DNA of 64,000 nt from Sambucus nigra (lineage: Eukaryota; Streptophyta; Magnoliopsida; Dipsacales; Adoxaceae): NCBI GenBank assembly GCA_949130495.1, contig OX422214.1:250112187-250176186 (forward strand), read 5' to 3'. The position numbers were made by a program, and so were the translations under genes. Positions 49,331-59,924 of this stretch are shown piece after piece. How positions within the stretch are numbered: position 1 is the stretch's first letter; every line of letters starts with the position of its first letter. The notes under the pieces were generated by a model that was not told the DNA's origin, made no database searches, and was given only the letters and a program-made list of their open reading frames with translations.

Positions 49331-49369
49331 CAGTCCTTGCTAGAGGGGTAGGGCAAGGTCCAATTGGTG

Positions 49370-49575
49370 TACGGTACGATTTATATTTCAATACTTTAGA
49401 TAGATTTTTATTTGACATCAATGCCATATACTCATTCGTATCACATAGTTATATGGGGATTATTAGTTTACTTCTTAGACATCTTGATAGATCTTCATCG
49501 ATAGCTACTACGTTAGATATATCTACTTGTGTTTTGGAGATTTATGATTATGTGGAGGTTTATATTGGTAAAATT
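49370..49575 (+). pseudogene. Chromovirus retropepsin, first part (split by insertion)
   Basis: Plus-strand reading GTIYISIL-RFLFDINAIYSF then LEIYDYVEVYIGK. F-D-x-x-A-x-x-S-F is the retropepsin active-site block, in which D-T-G has become D-I-N. V-E-V-x-I-G normally leads straight into x-x-L-x-A-D-L-x-V-L, which is found 5.8 kb further right at about 55355. The protease is therefore dead twice, by active-site loss and by insertion. Confidence 0.68.
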
Positions 49576-49684
49576 TTTTTTAGGCCCATTTATTAGTTAT
49601 AGGAACCTCTCTTATTATATAATCTTCAGTATGTACATGTTGGTGAGATATAGAGATCATATAAGTAGTAGAGATTGGACTATG
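49576..49684. other. Left edge of the 5.8-kb insertion
   Basis: 109 bp between the broken protease and LTR B. No match to either neighbour was recognised. Both break points contain TAAA (49570-49573 and about 55346-55350), which may be a small target duplication. Confidence 0.35.
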
Positions 49685-51862
49685 TGTGCACATCCATCTC
49701 CCGATCAGTGCGCGAGCGCATGAGTTTCCTACCCTTCCTCGGGTCTCTTCGACGTCGTCGATGTGGGGTCGGATATGAAGATAGAGTCGCCAGCCCATTT
49801 TGCACAAAACACGCAAAATAAATGTTGTCGCCTCAAGAAAACGGCATCAAATACATATTGATGCTTGAAAAACTAATTAGTTCAAGGATTCGAGGGCTAA
49901 GTTACGGAATGGGAATGTGTTAGGCACCCATCCCACCCTTTCGGTCTCTCATGGTCATGTGTTATTCTTATCCTTAATAGCTCTGTGAAATGTGTCCACG
50001 TGTATATATAAATCGAGAATGGGATTACTCAACTCGCAACATTAATAAAGGCGTAGTGAGGTCATACTTATGAGGGTTCCCAAAATAGTAATTAAAAATA
50101 TAATGTGTGCGTTTGTTGGGTCATCGATCGTTTGTAGAAAGACGATAATATAGGTTGGGAAAAATGCGTGCACGAATCACAAGTATACTATATGAAAAAA
50201 ATATATGAACAAAAATACGAAAGGAGGACTCAAATCTTGAATTTTACCCGGGACGCCTACGTCAAAGTCCACATAGTTTGCATGCAACACGAGGGTGGGA
50301 TTTATCCTATAAATCCCATCGGGGACTTTATTATATGTTCGTGTTAGAAAAATGATGTTTTAGTGTGAGAAAATGTAATGAGAAATCCCCGTTTGGAATT
50401 TACTAGAAACCCCTCTTTTCTTGTTTTGGGGTTTTTTACAGAAAATATAGTATGTGCAATACTACTAATAAAAAAGTTGGATATTAATATGAGTGAACTA
50501 ACAAAGATGAAATGTTAAAGTAAGAATTAAATAGATAATGCGAAAATACGGGAATTTAAAGAGAGAGTGAATGGTTTGGACATTCTTTGGAAGCTTTAAG
50601 ATTGATCTTGATTGTTAAAGGGTTGCCTTGCAAGTGGATGGAGGTAGCAGGAGGAGAGGGAATGGACTTTACTAAATTGGGTAAGAAAAGGATGGAAATG
50701 GAATGTGAGGGAGAGGTTTCAATATGGAAAACCCGTTGACTTTGAGAGAATGTTGCTAAGATCACGGACAGGGATATTTTTTAGGTGCCTTTCGAAGTGA
50801 GATCATTCTCCCTTTATATAGGCTCAAGCGTGTGTCGATCATCATTATCCTTGACATGCCTATCTATAGGAAACCTCAGACACTACCGATAGGCAAGAAA
50901 ATGAGTTTTCCATTCGGCAATCTCATGCAGGTTTTCCAAAACAGCGATCATAAAATGCAATCCATAAGTCAGAATCATGCATGGGATGAACCATTGGAAA
51001 ATTTATTTAGATCCCTTTAAGAATCCATTGTGCCACTCCCGGGTTTGGGAATTGACTGGGTCAAGCCGGGCTCAAAAGCACTCGATGGCCTTTTAGATAA
51101 TAGGAATTCAGAATGTTCGTCCAAACCATAAGGTTGATTTGTGCATGGGACGGACCGTTAGAAATTTTATGAAGGTATCTTTGATGTTACAAAGAGCTTC
51201 GTACGGTTCAGAGAGTTGACCTTGGTCAAATGGGGCCCGAAAGCGCCAAGTGACCCTTCAGAGTAAAACAGGTCATTCGTCCATATCGTAAGGTTGATTT
51301 ACGAACGGGGCATACCATTAAAAAGTGTATTTGGAGACCTTTAAAGATTCATTTATTCTCATTCAAGCTGAAAGGTTGAAGGGAGTCAAATGGAGCTCGG
51401 GAGCTCCCAGTGGCCTCTACATCAGTTTTTAGGGGGAAATGGTACGTTTATCCAAACCGTAAGGATGATTCATGTATAGGGTAGACCATTAAAAAGGGGA
51501 TTCTAGGACCTTAAAATATTTATTGAGATTTTTCTCAGGCAAGAAATTTGATTGGGGTCAAAATAGGGCCCGAGAGCACCCGATGGCCTCCAAATCCATT
51601 TTTAATTATAAAATGGATTAATTATCCAAACTGCAAGGCCGATTCGTGCACGTGATGGATCATTGTAAAGGTTATTTAGAGACCTTTAAATATTAATTAA
51701 GCTTTATCTCAGGTGAGAGAGTTGATCGGTAGTCAAATGAGGCCCAAAATCACCTGTTGGCCTCTAGATCAATACTCGGGGTATGACCTAGATTTTGTGG
51801 TGAAGGAGGAAGGGCTAGGGACTTCAGGAGATGCTTAGGAGAGTCCTAGAATGTGGTGTCTA
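49685..51862 (-). mobile_element. LTR of Tat/Ogre-like element B, probably its 3' LTR
   Basis: Homologous to LTR A over its length: TTTTGCACAAAACACGCAAA (49799), GTTAGGCACCCATCCCACCC, a TATA box on the minus strand at 50810-50822, and degenerate repeat units of about 170 bp at 51100-51770. On the minus strand it begins TAGACACCACATTC at 51862. No primer-binding site follows at the left end, unlike in A and C. To the right lie a tandem repeat and an antisense mobile-domain ORF, which in Tat-lineage elements sit between integrase and 3' LTR. This makes it a 3' LTR of an element whose pol and 5' LTR are lost. Confidence 0.7.
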
Positions 51863-51974
51863 GGGAGACCATCGATAGGTGAGCCAAGTGAAGGCCATTT
51901 AATAGACACCACATTGTTGTTTTGGGAAAGAGGTTAATTATGTGGACCAAAGAGACGAGGATGACCGGTTTAGA

Positions 51975-52665
51975 GGGTCGAGGTCGATTCTGAAGAAGTG
52001 AATTTTGTTGAGGATGGCCATTCTTTGAGTCTAGGTCAATTCTGAGGTTATGATGATCAATTATGCGAGTTGAGGTCAATTATAAGGACCTAAAGTGATG
52101 ATGACCAATCATGTGGGCCGAGGTCAATTTTGTGGAATTAAAGTTGTAGCGACCAATTATTAGGGTCAAGGTCAACTCTGAAGACCTAAAGTTGAGACGA
52201 CCAATTCTGTGAGTTGAGATCAATTCTGAGGACCCAAAATTGTATTGAGAATGTCTAATTATGTATGTTGAGGTCAATTCCTAGGACCTAAAGTGATGAC
52301 GACCAATTCTGCGAGTCGAGGTCAATTCTGAGGACCTAAAGTTGTGATGACCAATTTTGAGGGCCGAGGCCAATTTTGAAGACCTAAAGATTAGATAATC
52401 AATTATGTTGGTCGAGGTCAATTATGAGGACCTAAAGTTATGACAATCGGTTTGGGGGTTGAGGCTGAATCTAAGGACCTAAAGTTGTGATGATCGATTA
52501 TGAGGGTCAAGGTGTCGAGGTCAATTATAAGAACCTAAAGTGATGATAACTAATTCTACAAGTCGAGGACAATTCTTAGAACCTAAAGTTGTGACGACCA
52601 ATTTTGTCGGTCAAGGTTAATTCTTAGGACCTAAAGTTATAGAGATTGATTCTGAGGAACAAAAG
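51975..52665. repeat. 48-bp tandem repeat, about 14 diverged units
   Basis: Units of the form GACCAATT-TG-GGGTCGAGG followed by TCAATTCTGAGGACCTAAAG and TTGTGAT, mostly 48 bp long, run head to tail. Position next to LTR B fits the repeat-rich 3' untranslated region described for Tat/Ogre elements. Confidence 0.85.
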
Positions 52666-53899
52666 TTGAAACAGAGGGAGTTATTCTTCTGGGGAATCTT
52701 TACTATCTTGGGTATGAAAATGAACTTGTTGTTTTACTGAGGATCGTGTTGTTTTGAGACTCATCTGGGGAAGATTTTACCCTTGAGACATCCAGTTAGG
52801 GACTATATTATTTTGAGAGGGGATAGCTTTATTGGGGAAGCAGTAAAGGACTCTGATTATGAGTGTATCTTGAAATTTTGATGGTGGATGGATTAGGAGA
52901 ATGATTAGCCTGGAAATTCTGCTGGAGAATTAGGAAGGTATTATTTTTCAATCTTGTTGGGGAAACATTTGGGTTCCATTGAATAATACTTGACATTTTG
53001 AGATTCTGTTGGGCAATTGTAGTTGGACTTGGGATGCGGGCGTATTGTTCATCAGTTTCTAAAATATTGTTTCGGGTTCATGTTGGGGACAAGATCATAA
53101 TATTAATCATGATGAGGACTTCAAGAGTTAGAAAGGGGTTTAGTGTTCTAAAACATGGTTTTCCTGGTGAAAAATGTTCCAATATTTGTTTGGCATTTTT
53201 AGGAATTTTCCAGGGTTTTTTGGATTTTTCTAGAATTTTTGTCTCATGAGTAGATGTTGATTGTCTGTTGGGGATTGCAGCTGGCCTTCTATCCCTGGGG
53301 AATGAAACTATGGGGGTTACGGGCATGTAGGTGCAGATGAGGAGGTTGAAGTCGTGTGAGTTTGGGTGCATCTAGTATCTAGGAAAGAGGGTTGTGGGGC
53401 AGATGAGGTGACATCTAATTATGGTTCTTTCCTTTTGGAATTTTCTTACAGGCTCATTGTTGATTGGAGAAGCTCGGCGTTGACCATGTTGCACACTTGA
53501 TGTACCAGCATTATACCAAAAAATATACTCCAACAAGGCAAAATGAGATGCATTTTTTTATTTCATTATCTTAATTTAGTGGCTTATTCTACATGCACTT
53601 TAATTTGATGTCAAGTTTTTACCTTTGAGAAAGAGTAGGAAAAGTGTTTTTTGGGGAAATTTTTGAATATGTTTTTGGCATGTTTAAGTAGAAGATGGCC
53701 TTGGAGGCTTGGTTGAAAAAGATCTTGAAGAGATTTATTTAAGAAAAATAGTTTTTTTGAAAAAAAAAATTGAATAGAGGAAGGCCATGGAGGCTTTGTT
53801 GGTATATGGATAAGGGGATAGAAATCTTGGTTGTAAAGTGGGGATTATCAACTTCGTTGGATTGTGTTGAATAGACTGTAATTATGTTGGTTTTGGTGG
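52666..53899. other. Spacer of element B
   Basis: G- and T-rich non-coding DNA with recurrent TTGGGGAA(A/G)-type blocks. Minus-strand frames (53078-53371, 53739-54080) look like shadows. Confidence 0.4.
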
Positions 53900-54890
53900 A
53901 GTTGTTGCTTTGGATTATCGGACGCATTCTACTGTGGTGTTGTGTGCTTTGGGAGAGAGGTGATGGGACACGACCCATACTTTTCATCTTGGCTCCAGGG
54001 AGGTAACTGCCACTCCTATAGACGTTCAGCACCTGTTGGGGATTGATTGTGAAGGGTTTTGGTGATGCTGACTTTGCCAAAAATTTTGCCCTGGGCCTTA
54101 CTACGAGACTCTTATTGGTGACAGGGGAATTAATGGTGGATCCCTAGTTAGTTGCGATAACAGCGTGGATGTCTTACCGGTGTAGTCTTGCAGCGGTGAT
54201 ACTGTCGGAGACTCTGAATGGCCTTAACTCTTGGAGAAAAGGTCGCTATGATTTTCTGAGGGGGTTCCCAGTGATGTTGTTCACGTGTCTTGTTGATAGG
54301 TTGTATCTAGTGGCTCCTCCTGAGTATCCCTTGACGGGTGTGCCGAATTTCTTTTCTTGGTACTTTTTCAATTTTATCCCCTATGTGGAGAATTGGATCA
54401 AATGGTTTGTGGATCATGGAGCCTGGTGACTTCGTTGAATGGTGCCATGGTGGGGGAATTAACATCCTGTTCTAGAACTTGGAGAGTATCGGTATGCTTG
54501 ATTAGGTTGCCTGTGGTAGACTTTGTTCTATTTCCCTTGGCAGCTTTTGTGTCAAGTTGGATGGGATCAAGTAATGCCTCCTCGGACACTAGACTTATTT
54601 TGAGTGGATGACTTGACTGAATCCATGCACATAAGATTAGGTTCTCTATGGGAGAGTCATTGGCCGTCGACCCATCCATATCAATTTATAGGAAGGGTCT
54701 GGCCTATGTCAGGGGACTATTTGAAGTGGTTGTGGAAATGAGTAGTGGAGAAGATCCTGGCGAAAAAGACCGGCCAGAGATGGTCTATTATTTTTTACAC
54801 CATGGAAGGAGAGGAGGTGGTTTTTTACAGGCTAGTCAAGGTGTACCACTCCATGGAGCGTATTTGGAATATTAACCAGGCAGGGGAAGT
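53900..54890 (+). pseudogene. Decayed plant-mobile-domain (PMD/DUF7745-like) ORF
   Basis: Combining frames, the plus strand reads EVTATPIDVQHLLGI (about 54000), AVILSETLNGLNSWRKG, FTCLVDRLYLVAPP, later YFPWQLLCQVGWDQVMPP (about 54520) and WSIIFYTMEG. V-T-x-x-D-V-x-x-L-L-G-L and the F-x-x-x-R-x-x-R-Q-L-G-x-x-Q-x-x-P pattern are features of plant mobile domain proteins, related to MAIL1 and common in transposons. At least three frameshifts and several stops break it. It runs antisense to LTR B. Antisense PMD ORFs downstream of integrase are reported for Tat-lineage retroelements, so it probably belongs to element B. The domain call is from pattern memory. Confidence 0.5.
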
Positions 54891-55212
54891 TTGGGGACCT
54901 TAGGGAGCGGATGATGATGAGACTGGGTCTTCTGGAATTTGTGGATAGGTTTTTGTGAAGCTGAGATTATTTGTATGTGAAGATTTTGGTGAATTGTGTG
55001 AAGCTTTTGGGATATTTTTGTATTTTGGGATTTGGGGAATACTTTTTTAAAGTTTTGTTAGGCTTGTTTAGAAATAGAATGGTCAGCGGAGAGGGATAGT
55101 TGGTTTGACTCCCTTCGCTGATACTTCGTGTAATGGTCCCGAACTTCCTTATTTGAAATAAAAAAAGATTTTGATTATATCTTTGTGCCTCTTGATGAGT
55201 TTAACATTTAAG
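54891..55212. other. Non-coding 3' part after the mobile-domain ORF
   Basis: Contains an AATAAA-type signal at 55160-55165. No gene seen. Confidence 0.35.
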
Positions 55213-55350
55213 TGTAATACCCCGTGATTTTTAATGACTTTTAAAATGGGTTATATTTTAAATTAATGGATTAATTGGATTTTATTATTAATTAATTCAT
55301 TTGGGTTTTATCCGAATTGTGGATATTAAAATGTATGATTCTGTTTTGTA
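55213..55350 (+). mobile_element. LTR-like start TGTAATACCCCG, truncated
   Basis: Begins TGTAATACCCCGTGATTTTT, the same 11-base opening as the chromovirus LTR at 45083, but the following sequence is different. It ends after about 140 bp where the chromovirus protease resumes. It may be a scrap of another gypsy LTR at the right edge of the insertion. Confidence 0.4.
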
Positions 55351-55584
55351 ATAAACGTCGGGAGACTGAGTCTAGCAGCCGACTTACTTGTATTGTTAGA
55401 AATGACTGAGTATGATTTTATCTTGGGCACGGATTAGTTGGCAAAGAATCGAGCGATGGTGGATTATTTTGGTAGGACCATTCTGTTTGTCATTCCAGGG
55501 TAGGAAATGTTCTTAGTGAAATGCCAATTTTAGAGGGAGGGTCGAGCATTCATACGTATTATATTGAGGAGGAGATCACGTAGG
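55351..55584 (+). pseudogene. Chromovirus retropepsin end and linker to reverse transcriptase
   Basis: Reads VGRLSLAADLLVLLEMTEYD then FILGTD-LAKNRAMVDYFG (Trp of the W-L motif is a stop) and ends FVIPG. L-x-x-D-x-I-L-G-x-D-W-L is the C-terminal hallmark of gypsy proteases. It joins the part at 49370-49575 once the insertion is removed. The linker YYIEEEIT-EVVISLDSVPVI precedes reverse transcriptase. Confidence 0.8.
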
Positions 55585-56410
55585 AGGTGGTTATATCACT
55601 AGACTCGGTTCCAGTGATTAGGGAGTTTGCGGATGTATTTCAGGAGATACCGGCTTTGTCGTCGAGTCGGGAGATAGAGTTTGGTATAGATTTGGATATT
55701 GGGACTAGGCCGATTGCACGTGCACCATATCTTATAGCTCCATCAGAGATGTGGGAGTTACATGACCAGATTTAACAGCTCTTGGGGCAGGGTTTTATTC
55801 ATCGGAGTATATCTCCATGGGGTGCTCCAGTGTTGTTTGTGAAGAAGAAAGACGATTCACTTCGATTGTGTATTGATTACCGAGAGTTGAATAAAGTTAC
55901 GATTCAGAATAAATACCCGTTACCTCAAATCGATGAATTGTTTGACCAATTGAGGGGAGAAACATACTTCTTAAAGATTAATTTGAGATCAGAATATCAC
56001 GAGTTGCGCATTAGGGAGCGGGATGTCCTAAAACCACATTTCTGACATGATATTGGTTGTATGAGTTTCTGGTTATGCTGTTTGGGCTAACCAAAGCTCC
56101 AGCAGTATTCATAAATCTCATGAATAGGGTGTTTAGAGATTTTTTTGACCAATTTGTGATCGTATTTATTGACGATATTGAGCACTTGTGTCTGGTTTTA
56201 CAGACATTACTAGATCATCAGTTGTACGCCAAGTTCTTGAAGTGTGATTTCCGGCAACGTGAAGTGCAGTTCTTGGGTCATGTGGTATCTGACAAAGGCA
56301 TATTTGTGGACCCGAGTAAGGTGTCAGGGGTGAAAGAATGGGGACAGCCCAAGACACTGATGGAGGTTCGCATTTTGTTCGGAGTAAAAGGGTATTATCG
56401 TTGATTCATT
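55585..56410 (+). pseudogene. Chromovirus (Tekay/Del-like) reverse transcriptase, broken
   Basis: Reverse transcriptase of a Ty3/gypsy chromovirus. Blocks in order: [122 protein letters not shown] and VFIDDI (catalytic F-x-D-D, about 56166-56180). Then come [20 protein letters not shown] and [15 protein letters not shown]. Damage includes a stop at 55772-55774, a stop and frame shift near 56042, and loss of about ten residues after FIDDI (the L-V-Y-S block is missing). Order and motifs are unmistakable. Confidence 0.93.
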
Positions 56411-56940
56411 AAGGGATTCTCAAAGATTGTGGGTCTATTGAAAAATTTTACTCGCAAAGGGGTGCCATTTACATGGAATGACTATTGTCAGTTAGCCTTT
56501 GATGAGCTAAAGGACAAATTGGCTTCAACACATGTATTTTCACTGCCTAGAGGAAGAGTGGAGTAGCTGGTATACATGGATGCATCCTTATTGGTACTTG
56601 GGGGTGTTCTGCAATAGGAGGATCAGCTATAGCATATATATCTCACAAGCGTAAGCCTCATGAGAGAAACTACCATACTAATGATTTGGAGTTGGCTGCA
56701 GTTATTTTTGCTCTACGAATTTGGAGGCATTATCTCCCGGGGGAGAAATTTAGTTTATTCATTGATCACAAGTCACTAAAGTACATGTTCATTCATACAA
56801 AAGGATCTTAATATAAAATAGCATAGGTGGTTAGAATTTGTGAAAGACTATCACTTCGATATTCAGTATCACCCAGGCAAGGCTAATATTGTGGCAGATG
56901 CGTTGACCCGGAGACCCACTACGAAATTGGCGACAATATA
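56411..56940 (+). pseudogene. Chromovirus RNase H, broken
   Basis: Follows reverse transcriptase with shifts and stops. Recognisable pieces are [32 protein letters not shown] (catalytic D-A-S), [41 protein letters not shown] and later [15 protein letters not shown] (56874-56918). These are the gypsy RNase H blocks from the first Asp to the V-A-D-A-L-S-R end. Confidence 0.9.
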
Positions 56941-57029
56941 GACAACTAAGCGGGGTGACCTTTATTAAGTTGATTCAATTTCTCGAGCTTGCACAACGAT
57001 GTTGACTGTCACACCTGAGATTGTGATGA

Positions 57030-58200
57030 GGGTTATGAAAGGCCGGTAAGGGATCAGTTTTATTAGGATAGTGTGAAATAGTTATTGACTGTAGGAGCAG
57101 AATCTTACTCACTCAATTCTGAAGGAGGTTTACACTTCAATAGGAGACTTGTGGTCCCAGATGACATAGATTTGATACACGTTGTTATGACGAAATCCCA
57201 TGGGTCGAGATTGGTGGTACATCTGTACGAGGACAAGATGTATCAGGACATGTGCCGATAATATTAGTGAACAAGCATGAAGAAGGATATAGCTTAGTTC
57301 ATCTCATAATGTGCCATATGTCAATTAGTAAAGATAGACCACTAAAGACCATCAAGGATGTTACAACCGTTGGAAATTCCAGTATGGAAATGGAAAAGCA
57401 TATCAATGGATTTTATCACATGGCTTCAAACATCACTGAGGGGTCATGATTCCATATGGGTAATAGTGGATCGACTGACCAAGGTGGCTCACTTTTTTGC
57501 CAGTACGGACAGATTATATGACGACACAGTACGACCATCTTTTCATAGCAAAGATTGTGAGGTTACATGGGGTACCGATTAATATTGTATCCGACAGGGA
57601 CAAGATTTTTGTGTCCCATTTTTGGCAGAGTTTCTAGAAGGCATTAGAAACTGAATTATGGTTCAGTAAGGCCTATTATCCATAGACTGATAGAATGACT
57701 AAGAGAGTGAATCAGATGTTAGGAGATATGCTCAGAATGTGTATACTTGATTTTCAAGGAGTTTGGGAGCAGTATCTTCAATTGGTAGAATTTGTGTATA
57801 ATAATTCCTACTTGTTTACTATTGGGATGGCACCGTACAAAGCATTATACGAGGACCCTGTCGTTTTCCCACCTGTTGGTTAGAAGTGGGGGATAATAAG
57901 TTCCATGGACTCGAGACGGTCCAAGATAAGTCTGTCAAGATTGACTTGATTCGGGGTCACATACAGATAGCTCAAGATAAACAAAAGATTTATGCCAACG
58001 CAAATAAGATAAATATAGAGTTGGAAGTAGGTGATCAGTTATTGCTACGGGTGTCTCCTATGAATGGGGTAATGAGGTTCAGAATGAAAGGAAGCTTTCA
58101 AAAAGATACGTGGGACCTTTTTCGATCATCGAGAAAGTAGGGCCGATGGCTTATAGGCTCACCTTGCCAGAGCATCTATAGAGGATTCACAATCTGTTTC
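57030..58200 (+). pseudogene. Chromovirus integrase, broken
   Basis: The zinc-binding region is badly decayed (SHGSRLVVHLYEDKMYQDM and, after shifts, a C-x-x-C-like block). The core shows [20 protein letters not shown] (first catalytic Asp), [34 protein letters not shown] (second Asp, shifted frame), RVNQMLGDMLRMCILDFQGV with its Glu region lost to changes around TDRMTK, and LQLVEFVYNNSYLFTIGMAP. Downstream are VGDQLLLRVSPMNGVMRF and YVGPF-type GPY/F blocks. Several frame changes. Confidence 0.9.
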
Positions 58201-58284
58201 ATGTATCATTGTTGAAAAAATATAAGCAGAGTGATATGGCTTATTGGCATATTCCATTCGAGGATACTGATTTGTAGCTTGATA

Positions 58285-58440
58285 TCTCATATGAGGAGAG
58301 TCTGGTTACGATTCTAGATCGTAGTGAGCATAACCTGCATTTCAAGGTAGTGTCCCGAGTTCGTGTTCAGTTGGGACATCACAACGTTAATGAGTCGACG
58401 TGGGAAAGGGAGGAGGATATGCGTGAGAAGTGTCTAGAGC
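58285..58440 (+). pseudogene. Chromodomain at the end of the polyprotein
   Basis: Reads LVTILDRSEHNLHFKVVSRV, then QLGHHNVNESTWEREEDM. I-L-D-R-x, V-x-V-x-W-x-x-H-x-x-x-E-x-T-W-E is the chromodomain tail of chromoviruses such as Tekay/Del, which guides insertion toward particular chromatin. The frame runs into the (TA)n of the next LTR at 58441; polypurine tract and LTR start are missing. Confidence 0.85.
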
Positions 58441-59924
58441 TATATATATGTATATTAAACTGGACATTTAAATTATGTGGGTGAGTCATAATTTAATTAT
58501 AACGAGAAATTATTAAATATTAATTTGGATGTGAAATGAGTTAATACTTAAGTGGTTGTATATTTAGTAGTGTGTGATAAGTAAATAAAATTAAATGAGG
58601 TTTACTAATGTGTAATAGTAAATAAAATTAATTTATGTCGTAAGTGAGTAAGCATGATAGGAATTCTTAATATCATAATCGGGAATTATTTATAAGGGTT
58701 GAGATCGAAAATATTGATAAATGACTCAAATGGGGATTTCGAGTGCACGGTTTATTCAGAATGAGTCAAAATAGTTAAAATTAAGTACCCCGGGGGGGTG
58801 TTTGGATCTCGAGGGCTTTTTAGACTAGTCGGGATTAATAAAAAGATATTATGGCCATTTTATGGGCATGTAAAAAGCCAATTTCGGGATTCTTACTTAT
58901 ATATTGAAAGGATGCGTGAAAAAGAAAGGTCATTCTCATTCTAAAGGTTTAGTTAAAAGAAACACAGAGTTGGAGAGAAAGTGAAGAGAATTAGAGAGGA
59001 AACTCAAGGGTAAAGTGAGAAAGTGAAGAAAAACTCAAGAACGCTGAGGGATTGAAGATGTGGGAGGGATTATAGGAGATTTGTCGTCCTTTTTATCATA
59101 TTCTCACACTAAAAACTGTTAAGGTAAGTGATTATCTTGGTAAATAATTATGCTTTTAATTTCTATCATATTAAAATTGAGAAAATTATTTTTGGGTGGA
59201 ATTCACATGTCAAACATTGGGATTTTAGGAAATGATTATGCAAATAGATTTTGACGTATGATAATGAAAATTTATGGATGAATTTTAATCATAAAACTTT
59301 GGAATTAGGAGTTCAAATGTAGTGGAATTAATATAGAAAAAACTTTTGATTGAATTTGTGATATAGCATGTGGAGATGAATTTTTTTCCCCATAAAAGTT
59401 ACATATTTAGATGATGATTATATGTAATGATGAGTCCCATTGATATAAAATCTATCAAGCATAATAGAGATTGAAATAAATTATGTTGATGATCATTTTT
59501 TTAGGTTAAAATTATAGAAATTCGAATTGGGAAAACTATGACAGATTTTCAAGGGTGAATCAGTTCTCCCCATAACTGAACCGATTCGAACCTCCTTCCA
59601 CGGACAGTATTGAATTAAATATTCGGGGACAATTATGAACTTCTGAAAAAATATATGAATTGAGATGTTGGGTTAAAATTATTTGAGATTTATTGGGGAT
59701 GCAAGTTAGAATAAATGGAAAGAATTTTATTCAAAAATGAATAATAGAATTTGGATGAAAATTAGAAAATATAGGGATGCGGGTTGAATGAAACTAATAT
59801 GTATCCAGAAATATATATAATAAGATTTAATTAATTAATTTAGTGAATGATAAATTAATTATGGATATGAACAATATTGTGAAAATGGTTTATATGTGCT
59901 ACGAGTGGTGGATACGGTTTAATG
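58441..59924 (+). mobile_element. 3' LTR of chromovirus unit 2, truncated at both ends
   Basis: Collinear with 45130-46690 of the complete LTR (shared CGAGTGCACGGTTTATTCAG, GGGCTTTTTAGACTAGTCGG, AGGTAAGTGATTATCTTGG and others). The first roughly 45 bp and the polypurine tract are gone, the join being in TA repeats. The right end is cut at GGTTTAATG, matching GGTTAAATG at about 46690 of the complete copy, by insertion of element C. Confidence 0.82.

Noticed and set aside
51975..52665. CRISPR-like array (regular 48-bp spacing)
   Set aside because: The whole unit repeats and drifts; there are no unique spacers, and the genome is plant.
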